The notes under the pieces: model-generated
Databases searched by the model: none
Told to the model about the DNA's origin: nothing
Seen by the model: the letters and a program-made list of their open reading frames with translations, nothing else
Position numbers and translations under genes: made by a program
In this document: in pieces, positions 16,158-22,931 of the stretch
How positions within the stretch are numbered: position 1 is the stretch's first letter
Layout: each line of letters begins with the position of its first letter
IMG/VR virus record: IMGVR_UViG_3300017917_003643
Location: 1 to 39,642 of that record
Length of the DNA: 39,642 bases
Reading direction: 5' to 3' (one strand)
Origin: a virus

Positions 16158-16849
16158 AAATAATATACCGTATATCAGATGTTGGTTATAATAAAGTAAA
16201 ACCATCTTATATTAACAATGAAAATTGTTTAAAAAATGCTTTAGAAGTATTTCCATGGATAAAATATGATTGGTCTATTATAGCAGACAATATATCTGAG
16301 AAAACAAATGATATGATTCAAAAATATATTCCTAGAGATTATATTAATTATGTTTCTGTAGGTCATGGAGCAGGGACATTTAATTTAGCTTTGGATGAAG
16401 CATTACAAAGTCCCAATGATGAAATGATTTATTTCTTAGAGAACGATTATTTACATAAACCAGGATCAGATAAAATTCTTAAAGAAGGTTTTGAACTAGG
16501 GGCATCTTTTATATCATTATATGACCACCCAGACAAGTATATGAGCCCAGAACAAGGTGGTAATCCATATTGTGAAGGTGGAGCTGAAGATACTAGAGTG
16601 TACTTAACTAATTCTTGCCATTGGAAAATAACAAATAGTACAACTATGACATTTGCTTCTAAAGTATCAACTTTAAAACAAGTTGAACCTATTTTAAGAA
16701 ACTACACAATAGGGACCCACCCAAATGATTTTCCTATGTTTCTAGAATTAAGAGAACAAAACAAATTACTAATAACCCCGATACCAGGGTATTCAACTCA
16801 TGGAGAGACAGCTTGGTTATCACCATTAATAGATTGGAGTAAAATATGA
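16154..16849 (+). CDS. putative glycosyltransferase-like protein, GT-A type
   Basis: A 231-residue protein with an N-terminal strand KIIYRISDVGYNKVKPSY, a central acidic motif YFLENDYLHKPG at about 95-106 in the place of a GT-A DxD, and a C-terminal half with TNSCHWKITNSTTMTFASKV and HPNDFPMFLELRE. The ENDY-x-H motif followed by a conserved S-T-x-T-F strand is a pattern I associate with glycan-cluster proteins from viruses, without a named family. ATGA overlaps join it to both neighbours, so it is made together with the methyltransferase and the oxygenase. Confidence 0.5.
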   Translation: MKIIYRISDVGYNKVKPSYINNENCLKNALEVFPWIKYDWSIIADNISEKTNDMIQKYIPRDYINYVSVGHGAGTFNLALDEALQSPNDEMIYFLENDYLHKPGSDKILKEGFELGASFISLYDHPDKYMSPEQGGNPYCEGGAEDTRVYLTNSCHWKITNSTTMTFASKVSTLKQVEPILRNYTIGTHPNDFPMFLELREQNKLLITPIPGYSTHGETAWLSPLIDWSKI

Positions 16850-17481
16850 AAAAGATTGATTATAACATTAATGATTTTCCTTTTAAACAAAAATTAGAGG
16901 AATTATTTCAAATAAATGAATTATCTAGTTTAAATGACAATATAGAAGTATTTACTAGAGAAAAAGATCAAAGTACTAATTGGCATAAATTATTTTATGA
17001 ATACGCTCGCACTGAGGGGTTTATTCAATTGTATGATAAGTTTATTTTAGAGGTTATTAAACCACTTTATAATGAACAAATAGTATATCAAGCTATTCCT
17101 ACTTTTAGAGTATGTTATCCTAATAATATAGCTGTAGGTGAATTCCATAAAGATAAACATTATAGAAATGGAGAATGGGCCGCTAAAGTAAAAGAAGATA
17201 ATTTCTTTTTACCATTTACAGATGCCTTTGATACAAATACCATTTGGGCTGAATCAGAAGAAGATAGGGGTGATTTTGCTCCTATGAATTGCAATTATGG
17301 AGAGTGTATACAATGGGATGGATGTAATTTAACACATGGTAATAAAATTAATTCAACTGGTAAAGCTAGAATAAGTGTTGATTTTAGAGTTATTAAATAT
17401 TCAAATTACATACCTAGTGAACATAGTTCAATCAATACAAAAATTAAATTCCAAATTGGAGGTTATTATAAAACAATATGA
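16846..17481 (+). CDS. 2-oxoglutarate/Fe(II)-dependent oxygenase, StrG-like
   Basis: The 211-residue product contains EFHKDKHYRNGEW with His101 and Asp103 as the proximal iron ligands (HxD) and NLTHGNKINSTGKARISVDF with distal His164 and Arg175 for 2-oxoglutarate. FLPFTDAFDTNTIWAESEE lies between them, as in StrG-like streptomycin-cluster oxygenases, which have the same HKD-x-H-Y block. Such an enzyme could hydroxylate or oxidise a sugar of the glycan. It is linked by 4-base overlaps to the genes on both sides. The family match is good; the substrate is unknown. Confidence 0.8.
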   Translation: MKKIDYNINDFPFKQKLEELFQINELSSLNDNIEVFTREKDQSTNWHKLFYEYARTEGFIQLYDKFILEVIKPLYNEQIVYQAIPTFRVCYPNNIAVGEFHKDKHYRNGEWAAKVKEDNFFLPFTDAFDTNTIWAESEEDRGDFAPMNCNYGECIQWDGCNLTHGNKINSTGKARISVDFRVIKYSNYIPSEHSSINTKIKFQIGGYYKTI

Positions 17482-18248
17482 TAAGTGTAATTATACCAAC
17501 ATATAAAGCGCCTGAGATTCTTGACCTATGCCTTGAATCAGCTATTAAAGGACAACAAAATAAAAATCAAATTATTGTTGTAGTAGATGGTTTTTATGAT
17601 TTAAATAAAGAAGTACTTAAAAAGTGGTCTGAGTATATTGATGTTTTAAACTTAGAAGAAAATGTAGGTACAGTTAGAGCTACTAACTTAGGTGTATTTA
17701 ATGCTCAATATGATAAGATATTAATTGTTAATGATGATAATGTATTTCCTAAAAATTGGGATATTAAATTAGAAGAAAAATATCAACCTGGGTGGGTGTT
17801 TGCTCCAAATCAAATTGAACCTTACCCAAGTATGTTTCCCCAATTTAATATTAAAGATTTAGGGCGTGATCATAAAACATTTAACTTAAAAACATTTTGG
17901 GAGTATGAAGATAGTTTATCTATAGATAAAGTTGAATTTAATGGTTCTACATTTCCTATTTTTATAGATAAATTAGATTTTCTTAAAATAGGTGGATTTG
18001 CTGAAGACTATCCATCACCAAGTGGTTTTGTAGCTGATTGGGAATTTTTTATGAAATGCCAAATGAATGGACTTCAGATGGTGAGAACATATAACTGCCA
18101 TTTTTATCATTTTGTTTCAGTAAGTGCTAAAACTCATGAACAGTTAGAAATAGCGAAGCAGTATGAATATAATTGCCATGAATATGCTAAATATAAATGG
18201 GGTCATTATATTAAACATAACCCACAAAATAATTTAAAGTTTTTGTAA
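17478..18248 (+). CDS. glycosyltransferase, GT2 family
   Basis: The 256-residue product has all key parts of a GT2 enzyme: ISVIIPTYKAPEILDLCLES at the N terminus, QIIVVVDGFYD for nucleotide binding, NVGTVRATNLGVFNAQYDKI as the N-x-G-x2-[RK]-A-x-N-x-G motif, and ILIVNDDNVFPKNW at about 76-89 with the DxD-type acidic pair. FIDKLDFLKIGGFAEDYPSP near 165-185 is the acceptor-site G-G-F-D/E segment. No membrane helix is present. It is the last gene of the glycan island; 53 bases later a new promoter-led unit begins. Confidence 0.88.
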   Translation: MISVIIPTYKAPEILDLCLESAIKGQQNKNQIIVVVDGFYDLNKEVLKKWSEYIDVLNLEENVGTVRATNLGVFNAQYDKILIVNDDNVFPKNWDIKLEEKYQPGWVFAPNQIEPYPSMFPQFNIKDLGRDHKTFNLKTFWEYEDSLSIDKVEFNGSTFPIFIDKLDFLKIGGFAEDYPSPSGFVADWEFFMKCQMNGLQMVRTYNCHFYHFVSVSAKTHEQLEIAKQYEYNCHEYAKYKWGHYIKHNPQNNLKFL

Positions 18249-18253
18249 TAAAT

Positions 18254-18285
18254 TTTGGCTTTTTAATTTTTTGAAGTTATATTTA
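18254..18285 (+). promoter_or_regulatory. phage promoter, TTTGGC-N18-TATATTTA
   Basis: TTTGGC at 18254-18259 and TATATTTA at 18278-18285 are 18 bases apart. The site fills the gap between the glycan island and the next gene, whose ATG is at 18302. It matches five other sites with identical blocks or a single change. Confidence 0.7.
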
Positions 18286-18301
18286 GTTAAAATTAAGAAG
18301 C

Positions 18302-18484
18302 ATGGAATATAACAATAGTGATTATTATTTCTACTCACATTTAGATCCAAATAGAGAGCCTATTGGTACATGTCGAGCTGGTACTTTAGGTATAGCAGCT
18401 TATTATTTCGCCTCTATGAAAGGAATGAATACTAAAGATTTTTTAAAATTATATTCTATAGGAGTAAAAGATGAATCTAAATAA
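18302..18484 (+). CDS. small hypothetical protein
   Basis: A 60-residue protein starting MEYNNSDYYFYSHLDPNREP, with PIGTCRAGTLGIAAYYFASM in the middle, which is weakly hydrophobic but too polar for a sure membrane helix. It is the first gene after the 18254 promoter and overlaps the next gene by 14 bases. No family is recognised. Confidence 0.6.
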   Translation: MEYNNSDYYFYSHLDPNREPIGTCRAGTLGIAAYYFASMKGMNTKDFLKLYSIGVKDESK

Positions 18485-18860
18485 TTTTGGAAATAGATTA
18501 AAAATTAATCGAAACAAACAATCTCAAGAAAAAGATGTGTTTGTTGAATTTATTAATATGTTAGATGAATGTTGGGCTAGAACTAATTTTCTTCATGACC
18601 ATCTAAAAATTGATTTCTATAATTATGAAGAGTCATACTACAGTATTATTGAAAATCTTATTTACCTTAAATATGGAGATGAAGTAGGTGCTTTAATTCT
18701 ATGGTATGTATATGACAGATTTGATTCTGATGGTGAACTTCAAAAACTAGAAGTAACTATACCTGGCAAAGCTAAAAAAATATATACACTTAAGACAGCT
18801 CTTGATCTTTGGAATCTAATTGATAAAATAAATAAAGCAAATCAAAATAATAATTTATGA
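18471..18860 (+). CDS. hypothetical protein, paralogue of the 28223 gene
   Basis: The 129-residue product has YSIIENLIYLKYGDEVGALI followed by WYVYDRFDSDGEL and, near the end, TLKTALDLWNLIDK. The same order occurs in the 99-residue protein encoded at 28223 (HLLIKEIYGEEGVDWFSWF, YENDYGQGTLEAWD, KSLWEFLEKL), so the two appear to be distant paralogues. The family is unnamed to me. It overlaps its neighbours by 14 and 4 bases. Confidence 0.65.
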   Translation: MNLNNFGNRLKINRNKQSQEKDVFVEFINMLDECWARTNFLHDHLKIDFYNYEESYYSIIENLIYLKYGDEVGALILWYVYDRFDSDGELQKLEVTIPGKAKKIYTLKTALDLWNLIDKINKANQNNNL

Positions 18861-19240
18861 GTAGATACTGTAAAGTATGTGGAATTGAAATTGACCCTCG
18901 AAGGATAGCCATCCTCCCAGACACCCAAACATGCACTCAGCATTCAACAGCTGAAAAGAAAGTAGCAATGGTAGTTCAAATGGGAGAAGGTGATCATACA
19001 TGGACTGAAACTTATGCTGTGGATAGAGAAGTATATGATAAGATTCAAGAAGCAGAAAAGAATTTTAGAAAAACAACCACTCCAAAGAAACCAAAAGTTA
19101 AACCAACTGAGGAAGAGGAAGCAGAATTGTCTGTATTAGATGATTTAGAGGAAGAAGAATTAATTGAGGATGATGAGTTTGTAGATGTTGATGATGAGGA
19201 TGATTACTCAACTGATGAATACACTGAAGACGAAGACTAA
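18857..19240 (+). CDS. zinc-finger protein with acidic tail
   Basis: The N terminus SRYCKVCGIEIDPRRIAILP then TQTCTQH resembles the DksA/TraR-type finger: Cys5 and Cys8, an I-x3-R-[RL] strand and P-x2-x-T turn, then Cys26, with His29 in place of the fourth cysteine. The rest is a linker rich in Lys and Thr-Pro and then an almost wholly acidic tail (from about 85 to 127). Acidic tails like this mimic nucleic acid or bind basic partners. A role in contacting RNA polymerase is possible by analogy with DksA, but this is inference. The stop overlaps the next ATG by one base. Confidence 0.65.
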   Translation: MSRYCKVCGIEIDPRRIAILPDTQTCTQHSTAEKKVAMVVQMGEGDHTWTETYAVDREVYDKIQEAEKNFRKTTTPKKPKVKPTEEEEAELSVLDDLEEEELIEDDEFVDVDDEDDYSTDEYTEDED

Positions 19241-19884
19241 TGCCTAAAGCAATACATTTAAGTAAAGAGCAAATTTTAGCAGCAATGGACAAGACAAAGT
19301 CTGTCCGTGCTGCGGCTCGTTATTTAAATATATCATATCAACACCTTAAAAAATGGATGAAGGTGTATAAGGATGAAAATGGAGTGACTTTATTTGAAGC
19401 ACATAAAAACCAATCAGGTAAAGGTATTCCTAAATTTTTATCAGCATCTCACTACAATAAAAAAGAACCAGCATTATTAGATATACTTGAAGGTAGAGTT
19501 AACCCAGCTCACTTTAATCCTCAAAAGATAAAGTATAGAATGATAACTGAGGGTTTTTTAAAAGAAGAATGTTATAATTGTGGATTCCATGAACGTCGAG
19601 TATCTGATTATAAAATCCCACTTATCCTCCATTTTAAAAACGGTAACAAACAGCATTACTCTTTAAATAATATGGAGATGTTATGTTACAATTGTTACTA
19701 TCTAACTGTTGGGGACTTGTATACAGATAAACAACTTGAAGGATTAGAAGATCATAAGCCAATGAATCAAAGTGAAGTAGATTGGGAATTAGATGATTAC
19801 ACTCTTCAACGATTAAGAGAATTAGGTTTAGATAAATCTCATCCACCATCAGATGATGGAAGTGAATTTATTAGCAGACTTTAA
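19240..19884 (+). CDS. HNH-type zinc protein with N-terminal helix-turn-helix
   Basis: The 214-residue product begins with a likely helix-turn-helix: SKEQILAAMDKTKSVRAAAR then YLNISYQHLKKWMK (8-40). The middle carries CYNCGF (Cys111, Cys114), ILHFKNGNKQHYSLNNMEML (His131, Asn143) and CYNC (Cys149, Cys152). That is the zinc-bound HNH layout, with His131 as the first H and Asn143 as the N. The second H is not obvious, because CYNCYYL stands where an H-x3-H would be, so nuclease activity is uncertain and it may instead be a DNA-binding regulator. It is encoded 1 base into the preceding gene. Confidence 0.65.
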   Translation: MPKAIHLSKEQILAAMDKTKSVRAAARYLNISYQHLKKWMKVYKDENGVTLFEAHKNQSGKGIPKFLSASHYNKKEPALLDILEGRVNPAHFNPQKIKYRMITEGFLKEECYNCGFHERRVSDYKIPLILHFKNGNKQHYSLNNMEMLCYNCYYLTVGDLYTDKQLEGLEDHKPMNQSEVDWELDDYTLQRLRELGLDKSHPPSDDGSEFISRL

Positions 19885-19898
19885 ATATTTATTAGTAG

Positions 19899-20054
19899 AT
19901 GAAGAAGAAAAAACATAATGATATTATCAATGATTACGATAAAATTAAGTCTAAACATCTTGATAATTTAGCAAGCAAAATGTTAGCTAATAATGAAAAG
20001 ATGAATAAACTTAAAGGTAAAGATATTAACCCTAACTTTTTAGACTTATTTTAA
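19899..20054 (+). CDS. small basic helical protein (51 residues)
   Basis: An ATG at 19899 opens a 51-residue frame ending TAA at 20052-20054, one base before the next ATG. The protein starts MKKKKHNDIINDYDKIKSKH, is rich in Lys and Asn, and ends GKDINPNFLDLF. It fills an otherwise empty gap between two accepted genes and has the same codon character. Too short for common ORF cut-offs. No family is recognised. Confidence 0.55.
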   Translation: MKKKKHNDIINDYDKIKSKHLDNLASKMLANNEKMNKLKGKDINPNFLDLF

Positions 20055-20055
20055 T

Positions 20056-20409
20056 ATGGCTATTGAGATAACATTAAATAACAGTGACGAGTTTCAAGAT
20101 ATGATTGATAGGAAAGACTTCACAATAGCGAAGGCTGTGGTGGATACTATCTTAGCAAATTTGAATACCCGCAAAAAATATCTTCATGTACTATCAGTTA
20201 ACTGTTTAGAAGATGGAGCAACTTATGATATAACCTTAGAGAAAAAATATTTCGCTGAGACGTTACAGGAAAACTTAAAATACTATGTTGAGAAGGAACT
20301 CTATGAAGAGTGTTCTCAAATAGTAGAAGCTATAAATAAATTAAAAGAAAAAGAAGACAATGGCAGCAAAAACACAGACACAAACTCTAAATCGAAAGCC
20401 AAGACGTAA
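20056..20409 (+). CDS. hypothetical protein
   Basis: This 117-residue protein has an alpha/beta N-terminal part (MAIEITLNNSDEFQDMIDRK, HVLSVNCLEDGATYDITLEK), a helix KYYVEKELYEECSQIVEAIN, and a Lys/Ser/Thr-rich disordered tail. Its 3' end overlaps the start of a 45-residue basic protein in another frame. No family is recognised. Confidence 0.65.
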   Translation: MAIEITLNNSDEFQDMIDRKDFTIAKAVVDTILANLNTRKKYLHVLSVNCLEDGATYDITLEKKYFAETLQENLKYYVEKELYEECSQIVEAINKLKEKEDNGSKNTDTNSKSKAKT

Positions 20410-20497
20410 GCGTCCTGGTGTTCATTCTAAAAAAAGAGCAAGTAAAATTAAAACAAGTAAACGTTATAAAAAACCTTATAAAGGTCAAGGTAAATAA
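20360..20497 (+). CDS. very basic 45-residue protein
   Basis: ATG at 20360 opens a frame that overlaps the preceding gene by 50 bases and ends at 20497. The product is MAAKTQTQTLNRKPRRKRPG then VHSKKRASKIKTSKRYKKPY and KGQGK, more than a third Lys and Arg. Small proteins with the pattern R-x-R-P-G-V-H-[SA]-K-x-K-[TA]-S-K and a K-x-Y-K-K-x-Y-[KR]-G-Q-G end recur in phages, so I prefer this frame to the one starting at 20418 in the same stretch. It may bind nucleic acid. Function unknown. Confidence 0.65.
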   Translation: MAAKTQTQTLNRKPRRKRPGVHSKKRASKIKTSKRYKKPYKGQGK

Positions 20498-20510
20498 ATT
20501 AAATAAAGTT

Positions 20511-20669
20511 ATGAGTAAAAATTCACCAATTCAAAATTACGAATGTGCTAAGTCATTCGCTCAGGTTATGGAGTCAATTCGTAAAAAGAATCAACGTCAA
20601 CAACAATCTAATCAACCAAAACAAAAGTTAGAAAAGTATCATCCTGCTTTAAAATATAATGGACAGTAG
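20511..20669 (+). CDS. small hypothetical protein (52 residues)
   Basis: The frame is open from 20418, but the better start is the ATG at 20511. It follows the basic-protein stop at 20497 and has the usual AAATAAAGTT-ATG context. The product starts MSKNSPIQNYECAKSFAQVM and is Gln/Lys-rich, ending KYHPALKYNGQ. The end overlaps the next small gene by 11 bases. No family is recognised. Confidence 0.55.
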   Translation: MSKNSPIQNYECAKSFAQVMESIRKKNQRQQQSNQPKQKLEKYHPALKYNGQ

Positions 20670-20808
20670 TGTTCTAGCATATTTTGATGAAATTCCTGAT
20701 AAGTACCTAGTCTTGATGGCTGAGTATAATTGGGAAAAGTTAGAAGAGTTATGTTTACTTCTAACACTAGATATTGAGATAGCCAATCAAGGGAGGTTAA
20801 GTAATTAA
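20659..20808 (+). CDS. small acidic helical protein (49 residues)
   Basis: ATG at 20659 lies inside the end of the preceding gene and the frame runs to TAA at 20806-20808. The product reads MDSSVLAYFDEIPDKYLVLM and then EYNWEKLEELCLLLTLDIEI, mostly amphipathic helix. The stop codon falls inside the hairpin at 20794-20811. No family is recognised. Confidence 0.5.
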   Translation: MDSSVLAYFDEIPDKYLVLMAEYNWEKLEELCLLLTLDIEIANQGRLSN

Positions 20809-20811
20809 CCT
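20794..20811 (+). terminator. short stem-loop, possible terminator
   Basis: AGGTTAA (20794-20800), loop GTAA, TTAACCT (20805-20811) forms a perfect 7-bp stem just before the promoter at 20817. The U-tract is weak (TCTTGTTTGG), so it may be only a partial terminator or an RNA-processing/stability element. Confidence 0.4.
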
Positions 20812-20816
20812 TCTTG

Positions 20817-20848
20817 TTTGGCTTCCCAAAACCTTGATGTTATATTTA
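20817..20848 (+). promoter_or_regulatory. phage promoter, TTTGGC-N18-TATATTTA
   Basis: TTTGGC at 20817-20822 and TATATTTA at 20841-20848 with an 18-base spacer ending TGATGT, as at 38189 and 38543. It precedes the SWIM-finger gene (ATG 20865). Confidence 0.75.
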
Positions 20849-20864
20849 GATATAATTAAAGGTT

Positions 20865-21194
20865 ATGATTGAACGTGAATATGAATTTAAGGATGGTAAA
20901 CATTATGTCAAAGGTGGATTTACACCACCTATGATAGTTGACTTAGTAACTAAGAAAGCTATTATACCTTGGTGGGTCAATGTACCTTTAGATACTACTT
21001 TAGATGATGTCATTTGGGAGAGGGGTGATATGGAAATTATCAAACCACAATCAAACATTATTGAAGTAGCCTCTAGTTCAGGTGAAGGTAAATACCAAAT
21101 TAAAAAAATAGGTAATAAGTACCAATGTAACTGTCCTGGTTATTGGAGGAGTAAAGATCGTATTTGTAAACACATTAAACAAATAATAAATTAA
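20865..21194 (+). CDS. SWIM zinc-finger protein
   Basis: The 109-residue product ends with YQIKKIGNKYQCNCPGYWR and KDRICKHIKQIIN: Cys88-x-Cys90-x10-Cys101-x-His103, the complete CxCxnCxH signature of SWIM fingers. The N-terminal half (YEFKDGKHYVKGGFTPPMIV, WWVNVPLDTTLDDVIWERGD) is a small beta-rich domain I do not recognise. SWIM fingers bind DNA or proteins in recombinase-associated and helicase contexts. Promoter-led and followed 4 bases later by another small gene. Confidence 0.8.
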   Translation: MIEREYEFKDGKHYVKGGFTPPMIVDLVTKKAIIPWWVNVPLDTTLDDVIWERGDMEIIKPQSNIIEVASSSGEGKYQIKKIGNKYQCNCPGYWRSKDRICKHIKQIIN

Positions 21195-21198
21195 GGTT

Positions 21199-21432
21199 AT
21201 GAAAAAAGTAGGAAAAATCACAAACACATGGAAACGAGCACTTCAGCAAATTCGCTCAAGTCAATTGAATGAAGCAATTGAAACATTAGATGAATGTCTA
21301 TTAATTCTAACATTAGCAACTGAAGACAATGTTGAAGAACTAGATGGTGTGAGTGTTGATCTTTGGAAAACACGAGTGTGGGTTAAACTAGAAGACTTAG
21401 ACGCAGTACCAGCTTATGATCAGTACATCTAA
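21199..21432 (+). CDS. hypothetical protein
   Basis: A 77-residue, mainly helical protein: VGKITNTWKRALQQIRSSQL then EAIETLDECLLILTLATEDN. The two-helix pattern recalls a single TPR-like unit, but one unit is not diagnostic. It overlaps the next gene by 17 bases. Function unknown. Confidence 0.6.
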   Translation: MKKVGKITNTWKRALQQIRSSQLNEAIETLDECLLILTLATEDNVEELDGVSVDLWKTRVWVKLEDLDAVPAYDQYI

Positions 21433-21637
21433 GAAAAAACTAGTAACTGAAGACCCAGATAGAAAACCATACATTGTCTATAATGAGTATTTACAAGTAT
21501 GGGTGGGTCTGAAAGATGGGGGTCGAATAGCCTTATTCTCAGATGAGTATGATGATGCTAAGCCGCTTCATTATGATCAACAATTTAGAACATTGCAGCG
21601 TATAGCTGGATGTAAATTAGAAAAAGAATTTATATGA
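21416..21637 (+). CDS. hypothetical protein
   Basis: The 73-residue product has PYIVYNEYLQVWVGLKDGGR and FSDEYDDAKPLHYDQQFRTL, a small beta-rich core with a final helix. ATG lies 17 bases inside the preceding gene and the stop overlaps the next (ATGA), so translation is tightly coupled. No family is recognised. Confidence 0.6.
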   Translation: MISTSKKKLVTEDPDRKPYIVYNEYLQVWVGLKDGGRIALFSDEYDDAKPLHYDQQFRTLQRIAGCKLEKEFI

Positions 21638-21972
21638 AACTATTAATAGGAATAGGAGTTGGGGTGTTAGCTCAATTATTAACATTCCTCCAATTACAAG
21701 GTAGATGGAAATTTCCATGGATGAAAGAACATCCCCATATGGTTGTTTGGTTGGGTATTCCTATTTCCTATTTGTTTATGTATTCTGTTCAATGTATGGT
21801 AGAACATTTTGGAGGACAACTTTGGCCTTCTAGACTAATAGGTTTTGCTATTGGGACTATTATTTTTACATTTATGTCTATAAGTTGGTTTAATGAACCT
21901 ATTAGTATGAAAACAGGTATCTGTTTACTATTAAGTGTTTGTATTTTATGTGTTCAATTATTTATAAAATAA
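21634..21972 (+). CDS. integral membrane protein with about four helices
   Basis: The 112-residue product is mostly membrane segments: about 2-20 (LLIGIGVGVLAQLLTFLQ), 36-58 (MVVWLGIPISYLFMYSVQCM), 67-85 (RLIGFAIGTIIFTFMSIS) and 92-111 (TGICLLLSVCILCVQLFIK). The segment WMKEHPHMVVWLGIPISYLF with a later LWPSRLIGFAIG is a pattern I recall from marine phages without a known role. The small four-helix size also fits SMR-type transporters or holins, but it lies far from the lysis genes. Confidence 0.65.
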   Translation: MKLLIGIGVGVLAQLLTFLQLQGRWKFPWMKEHPHMVVWLGIPISYLFMYSVQCMVEHFGGQLWPSRLIGFAIGTIIFTFMSISWFNEPISMKTGICLLLSVCILCVQLFIK

Positions 21973-21973
21973 T

Positions 21974-22273
21974 ATGGCTGAGAAAACAGGTAATACTATA
22001 AAATTGTTTTATGACTTCCCTACTCAATTGAGTACTGAAGTGTTTAGTGGAGGTGATTGGAATCGGGTCACATGTCGTAATTTTAGAAGTTTCAATGGTC
22101 CAAGACGTATTATGAAGTTTGATAGACAGAATCAATCATACTATGAAGATTATAATGGTCCTGTGTTTTTGTTTGAAACTAACATTAGATTAAAAGATAT
22201 GAGTAAAAAAGGATATGTTTATCCTCATGATGCTCCTCCTAAAGCTAAACCAAGACCTTATGAATATTTATAA
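21974..22273 (+). CDS. hypothetical protein
   Basis: A 99-residue protein, aromatic-rich and probably beta-structured: FYDFPTQLSTEVFSGGDWNR, CRNFRSFNGPRRIMKF, YYEDYNGPVFLFETNIRL. The ATG is 1 base after the stop of the membrane protein. No family is recognised. Confidence 0.6.
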   Translation: MAEKTGNTIKLFYDFPTQLSTEVFSGGDWNRVTCRNFRSFNGPRRIMKFDRQNQSYYEDYNGPVFLFETNIRLKDMSKKGYVYPHDAPPKAKPRPYEYL

Positions 22274-22280
22274 TTAACCA

Positions 22281-22505
22281 ATGAAAAACCTAACCATGGA
22301 CCCAACAGCAACTACTATGGAGTATATCATAAAGTCCGCTATTTATGAAAACAAAATGGAATTGATAACCCCATCCAGAGAGTACAGTGAGAAAGAGGTA
22401 GCATATATAAAAGGTTATATACAAAGTTTAGAAGATATTTTAGAGGAGTTAACACTTTTGAACAAAGAAAATTTAACTTCCACTTATAGAATATGTTTAA
22501 ATTAG
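22281..22505 (+). CDS. hypothetical protein
   Basis: A 74-residue protein. The ATG at 22281 is 7 bases after the previous stop, but a second ATG at codon 6 (MDPTATTMEYIIKSAIYENK) could also be the start. The body is two helices, MEYIIKSAIYE and EVAYIKGYIQSLEDILEELT. Function unknown. Confidence 0.5.
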   Translation: MKNLTMDPTATTMEYIIKSAIYENKMELITPSREYSEKEVAYIKGYIQSLEDILEELTLLNKENLTSTYRICLN

Positions 22506-22510
22506 TTATA

Positions 22511-22532
22511 GGTACTGTATTTATACGGTACC
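22511..22532 (+). promoter_or_regulatory. stem-loop directly before the next start codon
   Basis: GGTACTGTA (22511-22519), loop TTTA, TACGGTACC (22524-22532) pairs along 9 bp with a single T-G pair. It ends one base before the ATG at 22534, so the stem would bury the translation start. It could be a translational switch or a terminator-like element; the T-tract is absent. Confidence 0.4.
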
Positions 22533-22533
22533 A

Positions 22534-22749
22534 ATGGCTGAGCAATTATTAACATATCATTTTCATAAGGTGATAAGAGTAATTAACTCTTGTGAGACAG
22601 AAGAGCATATTTATGCTGCTAAGAAAATGATTAATTGTTTTATTAATTATTGGAGAGACAAACTAAAAATAGAAGTACTCAGACATTACTTAAAATATTT
22701 AAATATATTGTTTAACCATAAAAAAAGTTCCATCCTAAATTATGAGTAA
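22534..22749 (+). CDS. small helical hypothetical protein
   Basis: This 71-residue protein is nearly all helix: HFHKVIRVINSCETEEHIYA, AKKMINCFINYWRDKLKIEV. The I-N-S-C-[ED]-T-x-E-[HQ]-[IL]-x2-A segment recurs in small Bacteroidota phage proteins of unknown role, as far as I recall. The start codon sits right after the 22511 stem-loop, and the stop overlaps the next gene by 8 bases. Confidence 0.6.
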   Translation: MAEQLLTYHFHKVIRVINSCETEEHIYAAKKMINCFINYWRDKLKIEVLRHYLKYLNILFNHKKSSILNYE

Positions 22750-22915
22750 CGAAGAACGTATTGAAGATATCTGCTATCAAGCGTATCATAGAAATGATTA
22801 TGATCAATTGATAGAATTAGTTATTGAGAGTGAAAAGAAAAATCCTGATAAACGAAGGATTGAACATTTTGAATATGCTCATTTTAAATTAAAGGCTAGT
22901 TATATGTTAAAATAA
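22742..22915 (+). CDS. small hypothetical protein (57 residues)
   Basis: ATG at 22742 overlaps the end of the preceding gene and the frame closes with TAA at 22913-22915. The product begins MSNEERIEDICYQAYHRNDY and has ELVIESEKKNPDKRRIEHFE, all helical and charged. It follows the coupled layout of its neighbours. No family is recognised. Confidence 0.55.
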   Translation: MSNEERIEDICYQAYHRNDYDQLIELVIESEKKNPDKRRIEHFEYAHFKLKASYMLK

Positions 22916-22931
22916 TTTTAATTTTTTAAAT

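Noticed and set aside
19098-19292. Minus-strand frame rich in His, Gln and Leu
   Set aside because: It is the complement of the acidic tail of the zinc-finger gene; the repeats come from Asp/Glu codons on the + strand.
20418-20669. Long frame starting at 20418 as a single 83-residue gene
   Set aside because: Its first 31 codons overlap the well-supported 45-residue basic protein, and the internal ATG at 20511 has the standard start context and fits the gene spacing.
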